From positions 1-18,220 of the forward strand of contig JAENWZ010000013.1 of the NCBI GenBank assembly GCA_016649795.1: a stretch of DNA of 18,220 nt, written 5' to 3'. The position numbers and the translations under genes were made by a program. Source of the DNA: Proteiniphilum sp. GTDB taxonomy: Bacteria > Bacteroidota > Bacteroidia > Bacteroidales > Dysgonomonadaceae. The notes beneath the pieces were generated by a model. That model ran no database searches. It was not told the origin of the DNA and worked only from the letters and a program-made list of their open reading frames with translations. This document shows, in pieces, positions 1-8,029 of the stretch. Each line of letters opens with the position of its first letter. Within the stretch, counting starts at the first letter, position 1.

Positions 1-366
1 CTTCATCTCGGGCTGGAATTTTTCGGCTGCCTTATTCAACTGATTCACCACCTCCTCTGTGACCATCCCGGAAGAGAGCTGTCTCATCTCATTGAACTCC
101 AGCGTATGCAACGACTGACCGGCCAGGGATACATAAACCCTCCCTATTTTGCGGCTGATGCTGTTCTCGAGCATTATCACCAGTTTTTGCACATTCGCAC
201 CGGCTTGCTCAATATTATAGACCATTCCTCTGCGGATAGAATTACCGGAGTCAATGGTACCGTTGGCCATAATGGAGATGACACCATTCTCGTTCTTACG
301 CCCGACAACTCCTTTAATTTTGGAGGTTCCCAGATCAATTACAGCTACAAATCCTGTTTGCGTCAT
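1..366 (-). CDS. ftsA: Cell division protein FtsA, N-terminal 122 codons (runs off left edge)
   Basis: FtsA is the actin-like ATPase that tethers FtsZ to the inner membrane and recruits later division proteins. The reading frame starts at ATG 366 (minus strand) and stays open to base 1. The first residues, MTQTGFVAVIDLGTSKIK, carry the phosphate-1 motif of the actin/FtsA fold (DLGTSK, about residues 11-16). It is followed by VVGRKNENG and, near residues 80-90, VYVSLAGQSLHT, which is typical of the FtsA start and SHS2 (1C) domain. The gene lies 107 bp downstream of ftsQ, in its usual dcw position. The C-terminal membrane helix and the rest of the ATPase core lie outside the window. No Shine-Dalgarno site is evident; the start is preceded by an A/T-rich stretch, as is common in Bacteroidetes. 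The identification is firm; only the exact start is inferred. Confidence 0.93.
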   Translation of the reverse strand, partial: MTQTGFVAVIDLGTSKIKGVVGRKNENGVISIMANGTIDSGNSIRRGMVYNIEQAGANVQKLVIMLENSISRKIGRVYVSLAGQSLHTLEFNEMRQLSSGMVTEEVVNQLNKAAEKFQPEMK

Positions 367-473
367 ATTATTCGGTTGATGAACTTTTGGTTATATTGTT
401 GTTTTACAAACATCCTGCAACGTTTTTTGTTTGCACGTTAACATCATTTCATGGATGAGCTGTCAGACTCCGG

Positions 474-1235
474 CTACTTTCTTGTGCAAACCACCTGGTT
501 TTCATATTTCAGGTTAATCTCGGAGTAGCGGTTCCATCCTACAACGTTTAGTCCCTCATCTACGAAACGGATAAATTTGGACAACTTGGCCGGATAATCG
601 TCCAGACTACCCATGATGATCCTGAAGTCTCCCACACGGGGAATCAACTCCACATCCCTGTTGTTTTGCACCACGATCTGTTCTACCCAGGCATCCCAGT
701 CGGGATTGCGGTGAAGGAACATGGCAAAATCATAGAGCTCGTTTTGCGCAAGCTCTTCATCAATCTCACCCGTAGCAATGGGAACGTAGACAGCGAAGCT
801 CGAAGAGACGGGCATGATCTGGCGATCTTCATCAACATAGAAGTTGCCCTTCAGGTTTGATACAATCCTTAACACCGGATCACGCTGATGAATGGTTGCA
901 ACAATCGCACCACCCGGTGTTAAGTATACTTCTGCCGACTCAACCAGTTTATTGGTGAGAATAGTGTCGCGAATAGCCAGCGTGTTGATCTCTCCAAATG
1001 TTTTTCCTACGGGATATAAATCATATCTCTTCACCACGTTCACAATATCCTGAGATAGCACAAACTGCGTTTTGACACTGTCCTTGATGACCACCTCAAA
1101 GCTCTCGCACAACTGATTGCGGGATGAATCCCTGAAATAGTTCGCTGAAAAAATCAGGTATCCTATTACCAGCACAGCCACCAATATTACAAGGAATTTC
1201 TTCAATCTTTCATCTGTTTTGTTTCCCGGTTGCAA
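474..1235 (-). CDS. ftsQ: Cell division protein FtsQ (TTG start)
   Basis: FtsQ is a bitopic inner-membrane protein that links early division proteins to the FtsB/FtsL and FtsW/FtsI synthase complex. The 253-residue product has a short basic cytoplasmic tail (residues 1-13, with KTDERLKK), one transmembrane helix (about 14-32, FLVILVAVLVIGYLIF) and a periplasmic part with POTRA and beta regions. The segment YLTPGGAIVATIHQRDP (about 104-120) resembles the FtsQ/DivIB core. Position between murC and ftsA supports the call more than sequence does, because this family diverges fast. The start is odd: no ATG or GTG lies in frame between the upstream stop at 1269-1271 and the membrane helix, so TTG at 1235 is the only conventional start that keeps the cytoplasmic tail. 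The gap to murC is 42 bp. Confidence 0.88.
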   Translation of the reverse strand: MQPGNKTDERLKKFLVILVAVLVIGYLIFSANYFRDSSRNQLCESFEVVIKDSVKTQFVLSQDIVNVVKRYDLYPVGKTFGEINTLAIRDTILTNKLVESAEVYLTPGGAIVATIHQRDPVLRIVSNLKGNFYVDEDRQIMPVSSSFAVYVPIATGEIDEELAQNELYDFAMFLHRNPDWDAWVEQIVVQNNRDVELIPRVGDFRIIMGSLDDYPAKLSKFIRFVDEGLNVVGWNRYSEINLKYENQVVCTRK

Positions 1236-1277
1236 AGATACATCAAGATGTTCAATGGCAGGGAAAATTTATAAACA

Positions 1278-2657
1278 TTAAACATTCAACAGATACTTCT
1301 CTCTCAGCAGCTTCTCTATATCCGGCAGCATTCGATCTATATCACCCGCCCCGAACGTCACAAGCAACTCTATCGGCTTACTGCGAAGCAACGCCGGCAG
1401 TTCTGTTTTTGTACATAATATCTTCTGCGGCGTGGTGATCCTGTCGTAAATGATCTGTGATGTGACACCTTCGATCGGCTCTTCACGTGCCGGATAGATA
1501 TCAAGCAGGATCACATCGTCCAGCTGCGACAGACTTTCTCCGAACTGATCAGCAAAATCGCGTGTACGTGAATAGAGATGCGGCTGAAAAATGGCTGTCA
1601 CCTTTTTGTCCGGATAGAGTGCTTTGATTGACTGGATGGCTGCTGTTAGCTCCTGTGGATGATGTGCATAATCATCGATAAAAACGATGTTCTGCGATTT
1701 GATATGAAAATCGAACCGACGCTTTGCTCCGCTGAATGTACGCATGGCATTACGGATATCCTCCGGTGTGACGCCGCATAACTCAGCAGCAGCGATGGCA
1801 GCCACACTGTTCTCTATGTTCACCTTCATAGGAACACCCAAGAAAATATCTTCAATCTTCCCCTTGGGAGAAACATAATCGAAGAGAATCTCCCCATTTC
1901 CGATTCTAATATTCTCGGCATGGTAATCCCCCTCCGATTCCGAATAGCTACGGATCGTTACCGTCTCATCGGTGCACGGTGTCACAGCAGCACCCTTTTT
2001 AATAATAAGATGACCATGCTGACGGATCAGGGAGGTGAACATCTCAAAACTCTCTCTGTATGCCTCGGGTGTGCCATAAATATCGAGATGATCGGGATCG
2101 GCTGAGGTGATGATGGCAATCCAGGGTTTCAACCAGTGGAAGGAACGGTCATACTCATCTGCCTCGACAACGGTAATATTGCTCTTATCAGATAGCAGCA
2201 GGTTGCTGTCGTAGTTCTTCAATATACCTCCCAGAAATGCATTGCAATCGACCTGCGACTGACGCAGCAGATGTGCCGTTATACCCGAGACGGTAGTCTT
2301 TCCGTGTGTACCCGCCACACAGATGGCATCACTTGTTTTGGTGATCTCTCCCAGCAGTTGTGAGCGTTTCATCAATGTATATCCGTTCTCCCTGAAGAAG
2401 ATCAGTTCACCATGCGTTGAGGGAACTGCAGGCGTGTAGACTACGAGCGTCTTTTCCCTGTTAATGAATTCGCCTGGAATCTCCTGTAAATCATCACTGT
2501 AATGAACGAAAGCACCCTCCTTCCGAAGTGATTCGGTGAGCGCTGACGCTGTACGGTCATACCCCCCCACTCTCTTTCCTTTTGCGAGAAAAAAGCGGGC
2601 AAGGTTGCTCATGCCAATCCCTCCAATACCTACAAAATATATATTCCCGTAATTCAT
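1278..2657 (-). CDS. murC: UDP-N-acetylmuramate--L-alanine ligase MurC
   Basis: MurC is a cytoplasmic ATP-dependent ligase that adds L-alanine to UDP-MurNAc, the first step of the peptidoglycan stem peptide. The 459-residue length is normal for the family. Three Mur-ligase domains are visible. The UDP-binding domain starts with VGIGGIGMS (about 9-17). The central ATPase has VAGTHGKTT (about 114-122) and EADEYDRSF (about 165-173). The C-terminal domain has DDYAHHPQE (about 328-336) and QPHLYSRT (about 358-365). The DYAHHP motif and GIGGIGMS separate MurC from MurD, MurE and MurF. The start is a clear ATG at 2657. The gene lies 59 bp downstream of murG and 42 bp upstream of ftsQ in the same operon. 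Nothing in the sequence looks damaged. Confidence 0.97.
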   Translation of the reverse strand: MNYGNIYFVGIGGIGMSNLARFFLAKGKRVGGYDRTASALTESLRKEGAFVHYSDDLQEIPGEFINREKTLVVYTPAVPSTHGELIFFRENGYTLMKRSQLLGEITKTSDAICVAGTHGKTTVSGITAHLLRQSQVDCNAFLGGILKNYDSNLLLSDKSNITVVEADEYDRSFHWLKPWIAIITSADPDHLDIYGTPEAYRESFEMFTSLIRQHGHLIIKKGAAVTPCTDETVTIRSYSESEGDYHAENIRIGNGEILFDYVSPKGKIEDIFLGVPMKVNIENSVAAIAAAELCGVTPEDIRNAMRTFSGAKRRFDFHIKSQNIVFIDDYAHHPQELTAAIQSIKALYPDKKVTAIFQPHLYSRTRDFADQFGESLSQLDDVILLDIYPAREEPIEGVTSQIIYDRITTPQKILCTKTELPALLRSKPIELLVTFGAGDIDRMLPDIEKLLREKYLLNV

Positions 2658-2716
2658 CTTCTTTTTCCTCTCCCTACAGATTAGTCATTTTCTTTTACAA
2701 CGCTTCATCTAAACGA

Positions 2717-3871
2717 TTAATCCCGTACTATCTTTTCAATTTCATCCACGATCCGTTTAGCCGAATCGTGCTGCACCAGTTTCGTGATATGCTTCCTCAG
2801 GCTCTTCAACCGGTCATCGTCCCTCACGAGCGAGAGTGCCACATCGAAAAGAAGACCGGGTGCCAGCGCATCCGAGACCATTACTGCAGCGTCCTTGTTA
2901 ACCAATGCCTGTGCGTTCTTTGTCTGATGATCCTCGGCTACATTGGGCGATGGCACCAGCACCACCGCCTTTTCGAGCAGGCAAAACTCAGAAATGGATC
3001 CGGCGCCGGCACGTGATATCACCAGATCGGCCACCGAATAGGCATAATCCATACGTGACACGAAATCCAGCAGATGCACGTTGTCCGGTATCTTACCTTC
3101 CGCCTGTAACTTTTGCATCTCCTTAAAGTAGTACTTCCCGCATTGCCAGATCACCTGCACATCCTCTTCAGCAGCCAGCTTAGGGAAGGCAGCAACAATG
3201 CTGTCGTTGAGTGTGCGGGCGCCTAAGCTCCCACCGACCATAAGAATCGTTCTTTTTTTTGGATCGAGTTGAAAAAAATCATATCCTTTCCCTCGGTTCT
3301 CTTCAGAGATCACCAGATCCTGACGACAAGGGTTCCCTGTTAGCACGATCTTCTCTTTCGGAAAAAAATTGGCCATCCCTTCATATGCCACACAGATAGT
3401 TGTAGCTTTTTGTGCCAGCATCTTATTGGTCACTCCCGCGTAGGAGTTCTGTTCCTGTATGAGTGTCGGCACCCCTTTTGCTGAGGCGGCCTTTAGCATC
3501 GGCCCGCTGGCATATCCACCTACTCCCACAGCTATGTCCGGTTTAAAATCATCTATAATCTTACGGGCAAGCTTCATACTTTTAAGCAGTTTCATCGCTA
3601 CCGGGACATTCTTCAGCATGTTCTTCCTGTCGAATCCAGCTACAGGTAATCCTATTATCTTATACCCTGCTGCGGGAACACGTTCCATCTCCATGCGATC
3701 TTCCGCACCAACGAATAGAATTTCTGCATCGGGCCACCGCTCTCTGATGCCGTTGGCAATGGATATGGCCGGGAATATGTGTCCGCCGGTACCGCCGCCA
3801 CTGACGATCACTCTCAGCGATGGCGTGTTGCTTGCCGCATGTTGCGAGTTAGCATTGTTTATGGTGCTCAT
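2717..3871 (-). CDS. murG: MurG: undecaprenyl-PP-MurNAc-pentapeptide GlcNAc transferase
   Basis: MurG is a peripheral inner-membrane GT28-type glycosyltransferase that adds GlcNAc to lipid I to form lipid II. From the ATG at 3871 it has 384 residues. The N-terminal lobe has the glycine-rich loop SGGGTGGHIFPA (about 24-35), GVGGYASGP (116-124) and EQNSYAG (140-146). The C-terminal lobe has GGSLGA (213-218), RAGAGSISE (287-295) and EDHQTKNA (313-320), where UDP-GlcNAc binds. The frame stays open upstream to a GTG at 3892, adding seven residues. ATG 3871 is preferred because an A-rich stretch precedes it and the family core begins only about 18 residues later. An N-terminal tail of about 18 residues rich in Asn, Ser and Ala precedes the first beta strand, longer than in many MurG proteins. 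The gene follows ftsW by 44 bp. Confidence 0.96.
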   Translation of the reverse strand: MSTINNANSQHAASNTPSLRVIVSGGGTGGHIFPAISIANGIRERWPDAEILFVGAEDRMEMERVPAAGYKIIGLPVAGFDRKNMLKNVPVAMKLLKSMKLARKIIDDFKPDIAVGVGGYASGPMLKAASAKGVPTLIQEQNSYAGVTNKMLAQKATTICVAYEGMANFFPKEKIVLTGNPCRQDLVISEENRGKGYDFFQLDPKKRTILMVGGSLGARTLNDSIVAAFPKLAAEEDVQVIWQCGKYYFKEMQKLQAEGKIPDNVHLLDFVSRMDYAYSVADLVISRAGAGSISEFCLLEKAVVLVPSPNVAEDHQTKNAQALVNKDAAVMVSDALAPGLLFDVALSLVRDDDRLKSLRKHITKLVQHDSAKRIVDEIEKIVRD

Positions 3872-3915
3872 AATATATTTCTTTTGTAACACATATAAAA
3901 GAGAGGAGTGAACGC

Positions 3916-5292
3916 TTACATTTGAATAATCTCAAACTCCACTTTATCTTTCAGTTGATTGACCGGCTCCTCTATACCGGAAGAAGCGTCGTTATTTTCG
4001 GAATCCCCCTCATCGCTCCAATCGATATCATTTTTCTCAATATGCTCTTCCTCTTTTTTCTTCTTTCCGATGCCAAAACGGTCGGCACTTAAGATAAGGC
4101 CGAAATAGGCACAGGTGATCAGCGTAGAGGTACCACCGCGGCTAATAAGAGGTAAGGGCTGACCGGTCACGGGAATAAGGTTCACTGCTACCGCCATATT
4201 GATAAACGCCTGCACGGAGAGCATCAGTGCTGATCCCAGGACAAGGTATTTGGGAAACATCTTCTCCGTTTTTCGGGCAATCATCCCGGCACGTATCAGG
4301 ATAATCACATAGAGAAGCAGGACAAACAACCCACCCAGTATCCCCATCTCCTCAATAATGATAGCATAGATAAAATCGGAATAAGCCTGTGGCAGAAAAT
4401 CGCGCTCGGAACTGTTGCCGGGGAAGACACCCAGCACCCCCCCGTTGGCGATTGCGATCTTGGCATGTGCCACCTGGTAATTGTCATCGGTAATGGCATA
4501 GTACTCCTCTTCCGAAAGCTCTTTGGCTGAATCGAAATGGGTGATACGGTTCTGCCATGTTCCCAGACGACTTAAAGGAGCGGCATCAGTCCAGCTCTCT
4601 GGAATCACATTCAGCAGCAACACAAACAGAAGCACTGCTGCAATACCTAACCCCGCCACCTTCAACAAACGTGTCAGCTTCACATTACCGATAAACATCA
4701 GCAGATAGCATACACCGAAAAGCAGTACCGCCGTAGAGAGGTTGTCCATTGCGATAATGCCGCTCACCGCCACCATCAGACCTATCATCCACTTGAAGAG
4801 CAGTCCGTCGTTCTGTCCGTTCTGCTTACTCAGGAGAAAGGCGATAGTGCCCATCAGCGATATTTTTGCCAGCTCGGAGGGTTGAATGGTGAATCCCATA
4901 AATGAGATCCATCGTTCGGCGCCATTGACGCTTGTCCCGATAAAGGGTGTCAGTATCAGTAATACAATGGCTCCCATCAACACAAAGATCAATAGGGAGA
5001 AATAGCGGTAGGGTATGTTATGGATAAGTAAAATCACCCCCACACCGCCGATTAAAAACATAGCGTGCCGAAGAATAGGCCCCCAGATATTCTGATGCCG
5101 ATAGACGATGGTACTGGTAGCACTGAAAATCTCCACCAGTGAGATCACACAAAGAATGATAAAGACCGACCAGACCACCTTGTCTCCCTTAAAGATTTTA
5201 CGTCCAAAATCCCCTAACGTGAAAGCCGGCTCCACAACATCCTCTTCAGCAGTGAGAATAGGGTCATTCATATTATTGGTTTGTTCTGACAT
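3916..5292 (-). CDS. ftsW: Septal peptidoglycan polymerase FtsW (SEDS family)
   Basis: FtsW is a SEDS-family lipid II glycosyltransferase that works with the transpeptidase FtsI at the division septum. The 458-residue product has a cytoplasmic N-terminal tail of about 38 residues, then a run of hydrophobic segments consistent with about ten membrane helices. Conserved SEDS motifs are visible: ERWISFMGFTIQPSEL (about 126-141), the large extracellular loop around 232-300, and IPVTGQPLPLISRGGTS (373-389). The C-terminal tail (about 404-458) is charged, with lysine-rich then acidic stretches (GKKKKEEEH, DIDWSDEGD), and is probably cytoplasmic. RodA is the main alternative, but the position between murD and murG in the dcw cluster favours FtsW. 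Start ATG 5292; the 73-bp gap to murD contains an 8-bp tandem repeat. Confidence 0.95.
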   Translation of the reverse strand: MSEQTNNMNDPILTAEEDVVEPAFTLGDFGRKIFKGDKVVWSVFIILCVISLVEIFSATSTIVYRHQNIWGPILRHAMFLIGGVGVILLIHNIPYRYFSLLIFVLMGAIVLLILTPFIGTSVNGAERWISFMGFTIQPSELAKISLMGTIAFLLSKQNGQNDGLLFKWMIGLMVAVSGIIAMDNLSTAVLLFGVCYLLMFIGNVKLTRLLKVAGLGIAAVLLFVLLLNVIPESWTDAAPLSRLGTWQNRITHFDSAKELSEEEYYAITDDNYQVAHAKIAIANGGVLGVFPGNSSERDFLPQAYSDFIYAIIIEEMGILGGLFVLLLYVIILIRAGMIARKTEKMFPKYLVLGSALMLSVQAFINMAVAVNLIPVTGQPLPLISRGGTSTLITCAYFGLILSADRFGIGKKKKEEEHIEKNDIDWSDEGDSENNDASSGIEEPVNQLKDKVEFEIIQM

Positions 5293-5334
5293 ATCTTTTA
5301 CCGATTTATCGATTTACTGATTACATCTTCAAAT

Positions 5335-5368
5335 CACATTAGCACATTATCACATTAGCACATCATCA
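5335..5368. repeat. 8-bp tandem repeat in the ftsW-murD gap
   Basis: On the plus strand the units are CACATTAG, CACATTAT, CACATTAG, CACATCAT and a partial CACAG. Four full copies plus a partial unit occupy 34 bp, the last ones running into the murD stop codon (5366-5368). The tract is inside the dcw transcript, between murD and ftsW. It differs in unit length and sequence from the 7-bp tract near ftsL. Confidence 0.85.
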
Positions 5369-6712
5369 CAGTTTCCTTACACACTCCCTGAACTGATCGC
5401 CGCGATCTTCATAATTTTTAAACAGATCGAAGCTGGCACAACAGGGTGAAAGCAGTACCGTATCTCCTCTCTCAGCCAGCTCATATGCTGCTTCAACAGC
5501 CTCATTCATTGAGCCGGCATCACTTATCACCTCTACTTTCCCGTCGAAGAAAGCATGTAATCTGCTGTTGTCTTTCCCGAGGAAGATCAATGCCCGCGCT
5601 TTAGAGAGCACCAGCTCTTCAATCTCGCTGTAATCATTTCCCTTGTCAGTGCCCCCGAGAATGAGCACCGTTTTGGTGCGCATGCTCTGCAAGGCGTACC
5701 AGCAGGAGTTCACATTTGTTGCTTTGGAATCGTTGACATATTGCACACCGCGTACGGTGGCCACCTTCTCGAGCCGGTGCGGAACACCTTTGAAATCGGA
5801 GAGTGACGTGCGCAGTTGCTCGTCACTGATATCCATCAACTTTGCCACGATCCCCGACGCCAGAGAGTTATAAACGTTATGCATGCCTTCCAGGGCAAGT
5901 AATTCCAGTTCCATGTTAAATATATGTTCTTTCGAGTGTATAACTAATTTCCCATTCTCGGTATAAGCAGTCGTATGATCCCGTTTCTTCTCCCCAAACG
6001 GATAGCGTGTTGATGCCGGTTGTAATTTCTCCATCTCTTTGGTCACTACAGGATCATCAATCCAGTAGATGAACGCATCCTCCACTTTTTGATTGCGGAT
6101 AATACGCATTTTAGCGTCGACATAGAGCTGCATATTTTGATCGTAGCGGTCCAGATGATCAGGAGTGATGTTCAGCAGCACAGCAATATCGGCTTTAAAA
6201 TCATAGACACCCTCCAGTTGAAAGCTGCTTAGCTCCAGCACATAATAATCGAAATGCTCCTCTGCCACCTGTCGTGCGAAACTCCTCCCGATGTTTCCGC
6301 CCAGTCCCACATTCAACCCTGCCGATTTCAGTATATGATAAATCAGACTGGCAGTGGTTGTTTTGCCGTTGCTTCCGGTGATACAGATCATCTTCGCATC
6401 GGTATACCTGCCTGCAAATTCAATCTCGGAGATCACATGAACTCCTTTGTTAAGCACTTCCAGCATCACCGGAACAGTGTCGGGGATTCCGGGACTTTTC
6501 ACAATCTCATCTGCCTCCAGCACTCTCACTTCTGTATGTCCGCCCTCTTCGAAATCAATATTGTATCTTCTCAGGCTCTCCCGATGCTCCTCTTTCAACA
6601 ACCCGTTGTCTGACAGAAACACCCGGAAACCTTTCTTTTGTGCAAGTATCGCCGATCCAACGCCGCTTTCACCACCTCCAAGAACAACTATCAATTTCCT
6701 ACTCATACTCAT
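5366..6712 (-). CDS. murD: UDP-N-acetylmuramoylalanine--D-glutamate ligase MurD
   Basis: MurD is a cytoplasmic ATP-dependent ligase that adds D-glutamate to UDP-MurNAc-L-Ala. Starting at ATG 6712 it has 448 residues, normal for the family. Seen in order: the UDP-binding loop VLGGGESG, KSPGIP, the ATP loop CITGSNGKTTT (about 110-120), the NITPDHLDRY segment, the C-terminal NDSKATN (about 327-333), GGTDKGNDY, and LSPCCASFDLFKNYEDRG near the end. SPCCASFD with GxGESG is characteristic of MurD. Other possible starts are ATG 6706 (two residues shorter) and GTG 6724 (four residues longer); ATG 6712 is the longest ATG option. The gap to mraY is 32 bp. The TGA stop (5366-5368) lies at the edge of the 8-bp repeat tract, so the last codons and the repeat abut. 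Confidence 0.96.
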   Translation of the reverse strand: MSMSRKLIVVLGGGESGVGSAILAQKKGFRVFLSDNGLLKEEHRESLRRYNIDFEEGGHTEVRVLEADEIVKSPGIPDTVPVMLEVLNKGVHVISEIEFAGRYTDAKMICITGSNGKTTTASLIYHILKSAGLNVGLGGNIGRSFARQVAEEHFDYYVLELSSFQLEGVYDFKADIAVLLNITPDHLDRYDQNMQLYVDAKMRIIRNQKVEDAFIYWIDDPVVTKEMEKLQPASTRYPFGEKKRDHTTAYTENGKLVIHSKEHIFNMELELLALEGMHNVYNSLASGIVAKLMDISDEQLRTSLSDFKGVPHRLEKVATVRGVQYVNDSKATNVNSCWYALQSMRTKTVLILGGTDKGNDYSEIEELVLSKARALIFLGKDNSRLHAFFDGKVEVISDAGSMNEAVEAAYELAERGDTVLLSPCCASFDLFKNYEDRGDQFRECVRKL

Positions 6713-6744
6713 ATATAGCGTCACTTTATATTGTCACTATTCTG

Positions 6745-8004
6745 TTATCTCATCTTGAGCGTTGCCAGCGCTAACACGACCAAAATCATACCCACCAGCC
6801 AGAAACGACTTACGATCTTCGGTTCTGCCATGGGAGCAAAAGGCTTTTGAATAAGCGCGCCAATGCTTCCGTCACCCGGTTTCTGATAGTGATGATGCAG
6901 GGGTGTCATCTTGAAAATACGCTTGCCGACACCATATTTCTTCTTTGTATATTTAAAATAGGTGACCTGTGCAATCACCGACAGCGCCTCCACGAAGAAG
7001 ACACCACAAAGGATAGGCAGTAACAGCTCCTTGTGTATCAGCACAGCAAACACCCCGATGATACCACCAAGCGTCAGACTGCCTGTATCGCCCATAAATA
7101 CCTGAGCAGGATAGGCATTGTACCAGAGGAACCCTACACAGGCTCCTACAAAGGCGGAGGCAAACACCATCAGCTCATCACTCCCGGGGATATACATGAT
7201 ATTGAGGTAAGAGGCAAAGTCGACACGTCCTGACACATAAGCCAGTATACCCATCGCCACCCCAATGATAGCAGAGGTACCTGAGGTCAGTCCATCCAGT
7301 CCGTCAGTCAGGTTTGCGCTGTTCGAGACCGCCGTCACAATCAGTATCACCACCAGGATGAAAACAATCCATACCGCTTCATCGGCAAAGTCACCCATCC
7401 AGCTTACCAGCCATCTGTAATCGAAGTTATTATTTTTCAAAAAAGGAATGGTGGTACTTGTGGTCTTGACATCTTCGGTCAGGTAGGTAACTTCTTCAAT
7501 CACGTTGTTCACCCGCACCTCCATATTTTCACGCACTACAATATCGGGGCTGAAATAGATTGTCAGGCCAACAATAAGTCCCAGTCCCACCTGAGCTACA
7601 ATTTTGAATTTCCCTTTTAGTCCCTCTTTATCCTTTTTGAATACTTTGATATAATCATCGGCGAAGCCAAGCATACCCAGCCAGACAGTGCTGACCAGCA
7701 TGAGGATGATATAAATATTTTCCAGCTTCCCAAAAAGCAATGTAGAGATCAATATGGAAAGAATAATAATGACACCTCCCATGGTGGGTGTGCCGCGCTT
7801 GCTATACTGTCCTTCCAGATCAAGATTACGGATAGTCTCTCCTATCTGTCTCTGTTGCAGCTTGTCTATTATTTTCTTACCTGCAAAAATGCCAATCAGC
7901 AGCGAGAAGATCACCGCCATGGCTGAGCGGAACATCACATAGTGAAACATGCCTGCCCCTGGAAAATTGAGTTTGTCTAAATATTCAAAAAGATAATATA
8001 ACAT
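6745..8004 (-). CDS. mraY: Phospho-MurNAc-pentapeptide transferase MraY
   Basis: MraY is an integral inner-membrane enzyme that moves phospho-MurNAc-pentapeptide from UDP to undecaprenyl phosphate, giving lipid I. The 419-residue product is longer than the roughly 360 residues of the E. coli enzyme. Catalytic and binding motifs are intact: FADDYIK (114-120, Asp pair), NSANLTDGLDGLT (228-240), FMGDTGSLTLGG (303-314) and PLHHHYQ (368-374). About ten hydrophobic segments are visible. The extra length comes from two places: a polar stretch of about 45 residues around 155-200, and an extra 17 or so residues (about 376-393) just after the HHH motif, before EPKIVSRFW. From memory, comparable extra segments occur in other Bacteroidales MraY proteins, so this is probably a lineage trait. 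Start ATG 8004; 25 bp from murE. Confidence 0.97.
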   Translation of the reverse strand: MLYYLFEYLDKLNFPGAGMFHYVMFRSAMAVIFSLLIGIFAGKKIIDKLQQRQIGETIRNLDLEGQYSKRGTPTMGGVIIILSILISTLLFGKLENIYIILMLVSTVWLGMLGFADDYIKVFKKDKEGLKGKFKIVAQVGLGLIVGLTIYFSPDIVVRENMEVRVNNVIEEVTYLTEDVKTTSTTIPFLKNNNFDYRWLVSWMGDFADEAVWIVFILVVILIVTAVSNSANLTDGLDGLTSGTSAIIGVAMGILAYVSGRVDFASYLNIMYIPGSDELMVFASAFVGACVGFLWYNAYPAQVFMGDTGSLTLGGIIGVFAVLIHKELLLPILCGVFFVEALSVIAQVTYFKYTKKKYGVGKRIFKMTPLHHHYQKPGDGSIGALIQKPFAPMAEPKIVSRFWLVGMILVVLALATLKMR

Positions 8005-8029
8005 TGGGTTTTAAATTTCTGTTTTCTCT

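Noticed and set aside
1233..1240. TATCTTTG on the minus strand as an internal promoter before ftsQ
   Set aside because: It is an exact -7 match, but there is no TTG at 19-21 bp upstream, it overlaps the only start codon, and such matches are expected by chance in a window this size.
3872..3892. GTG start for MurG
   Set aside because: ATG 3871 is close by, preceded by an A-rich stretch, and already gives a tail longer than usual.
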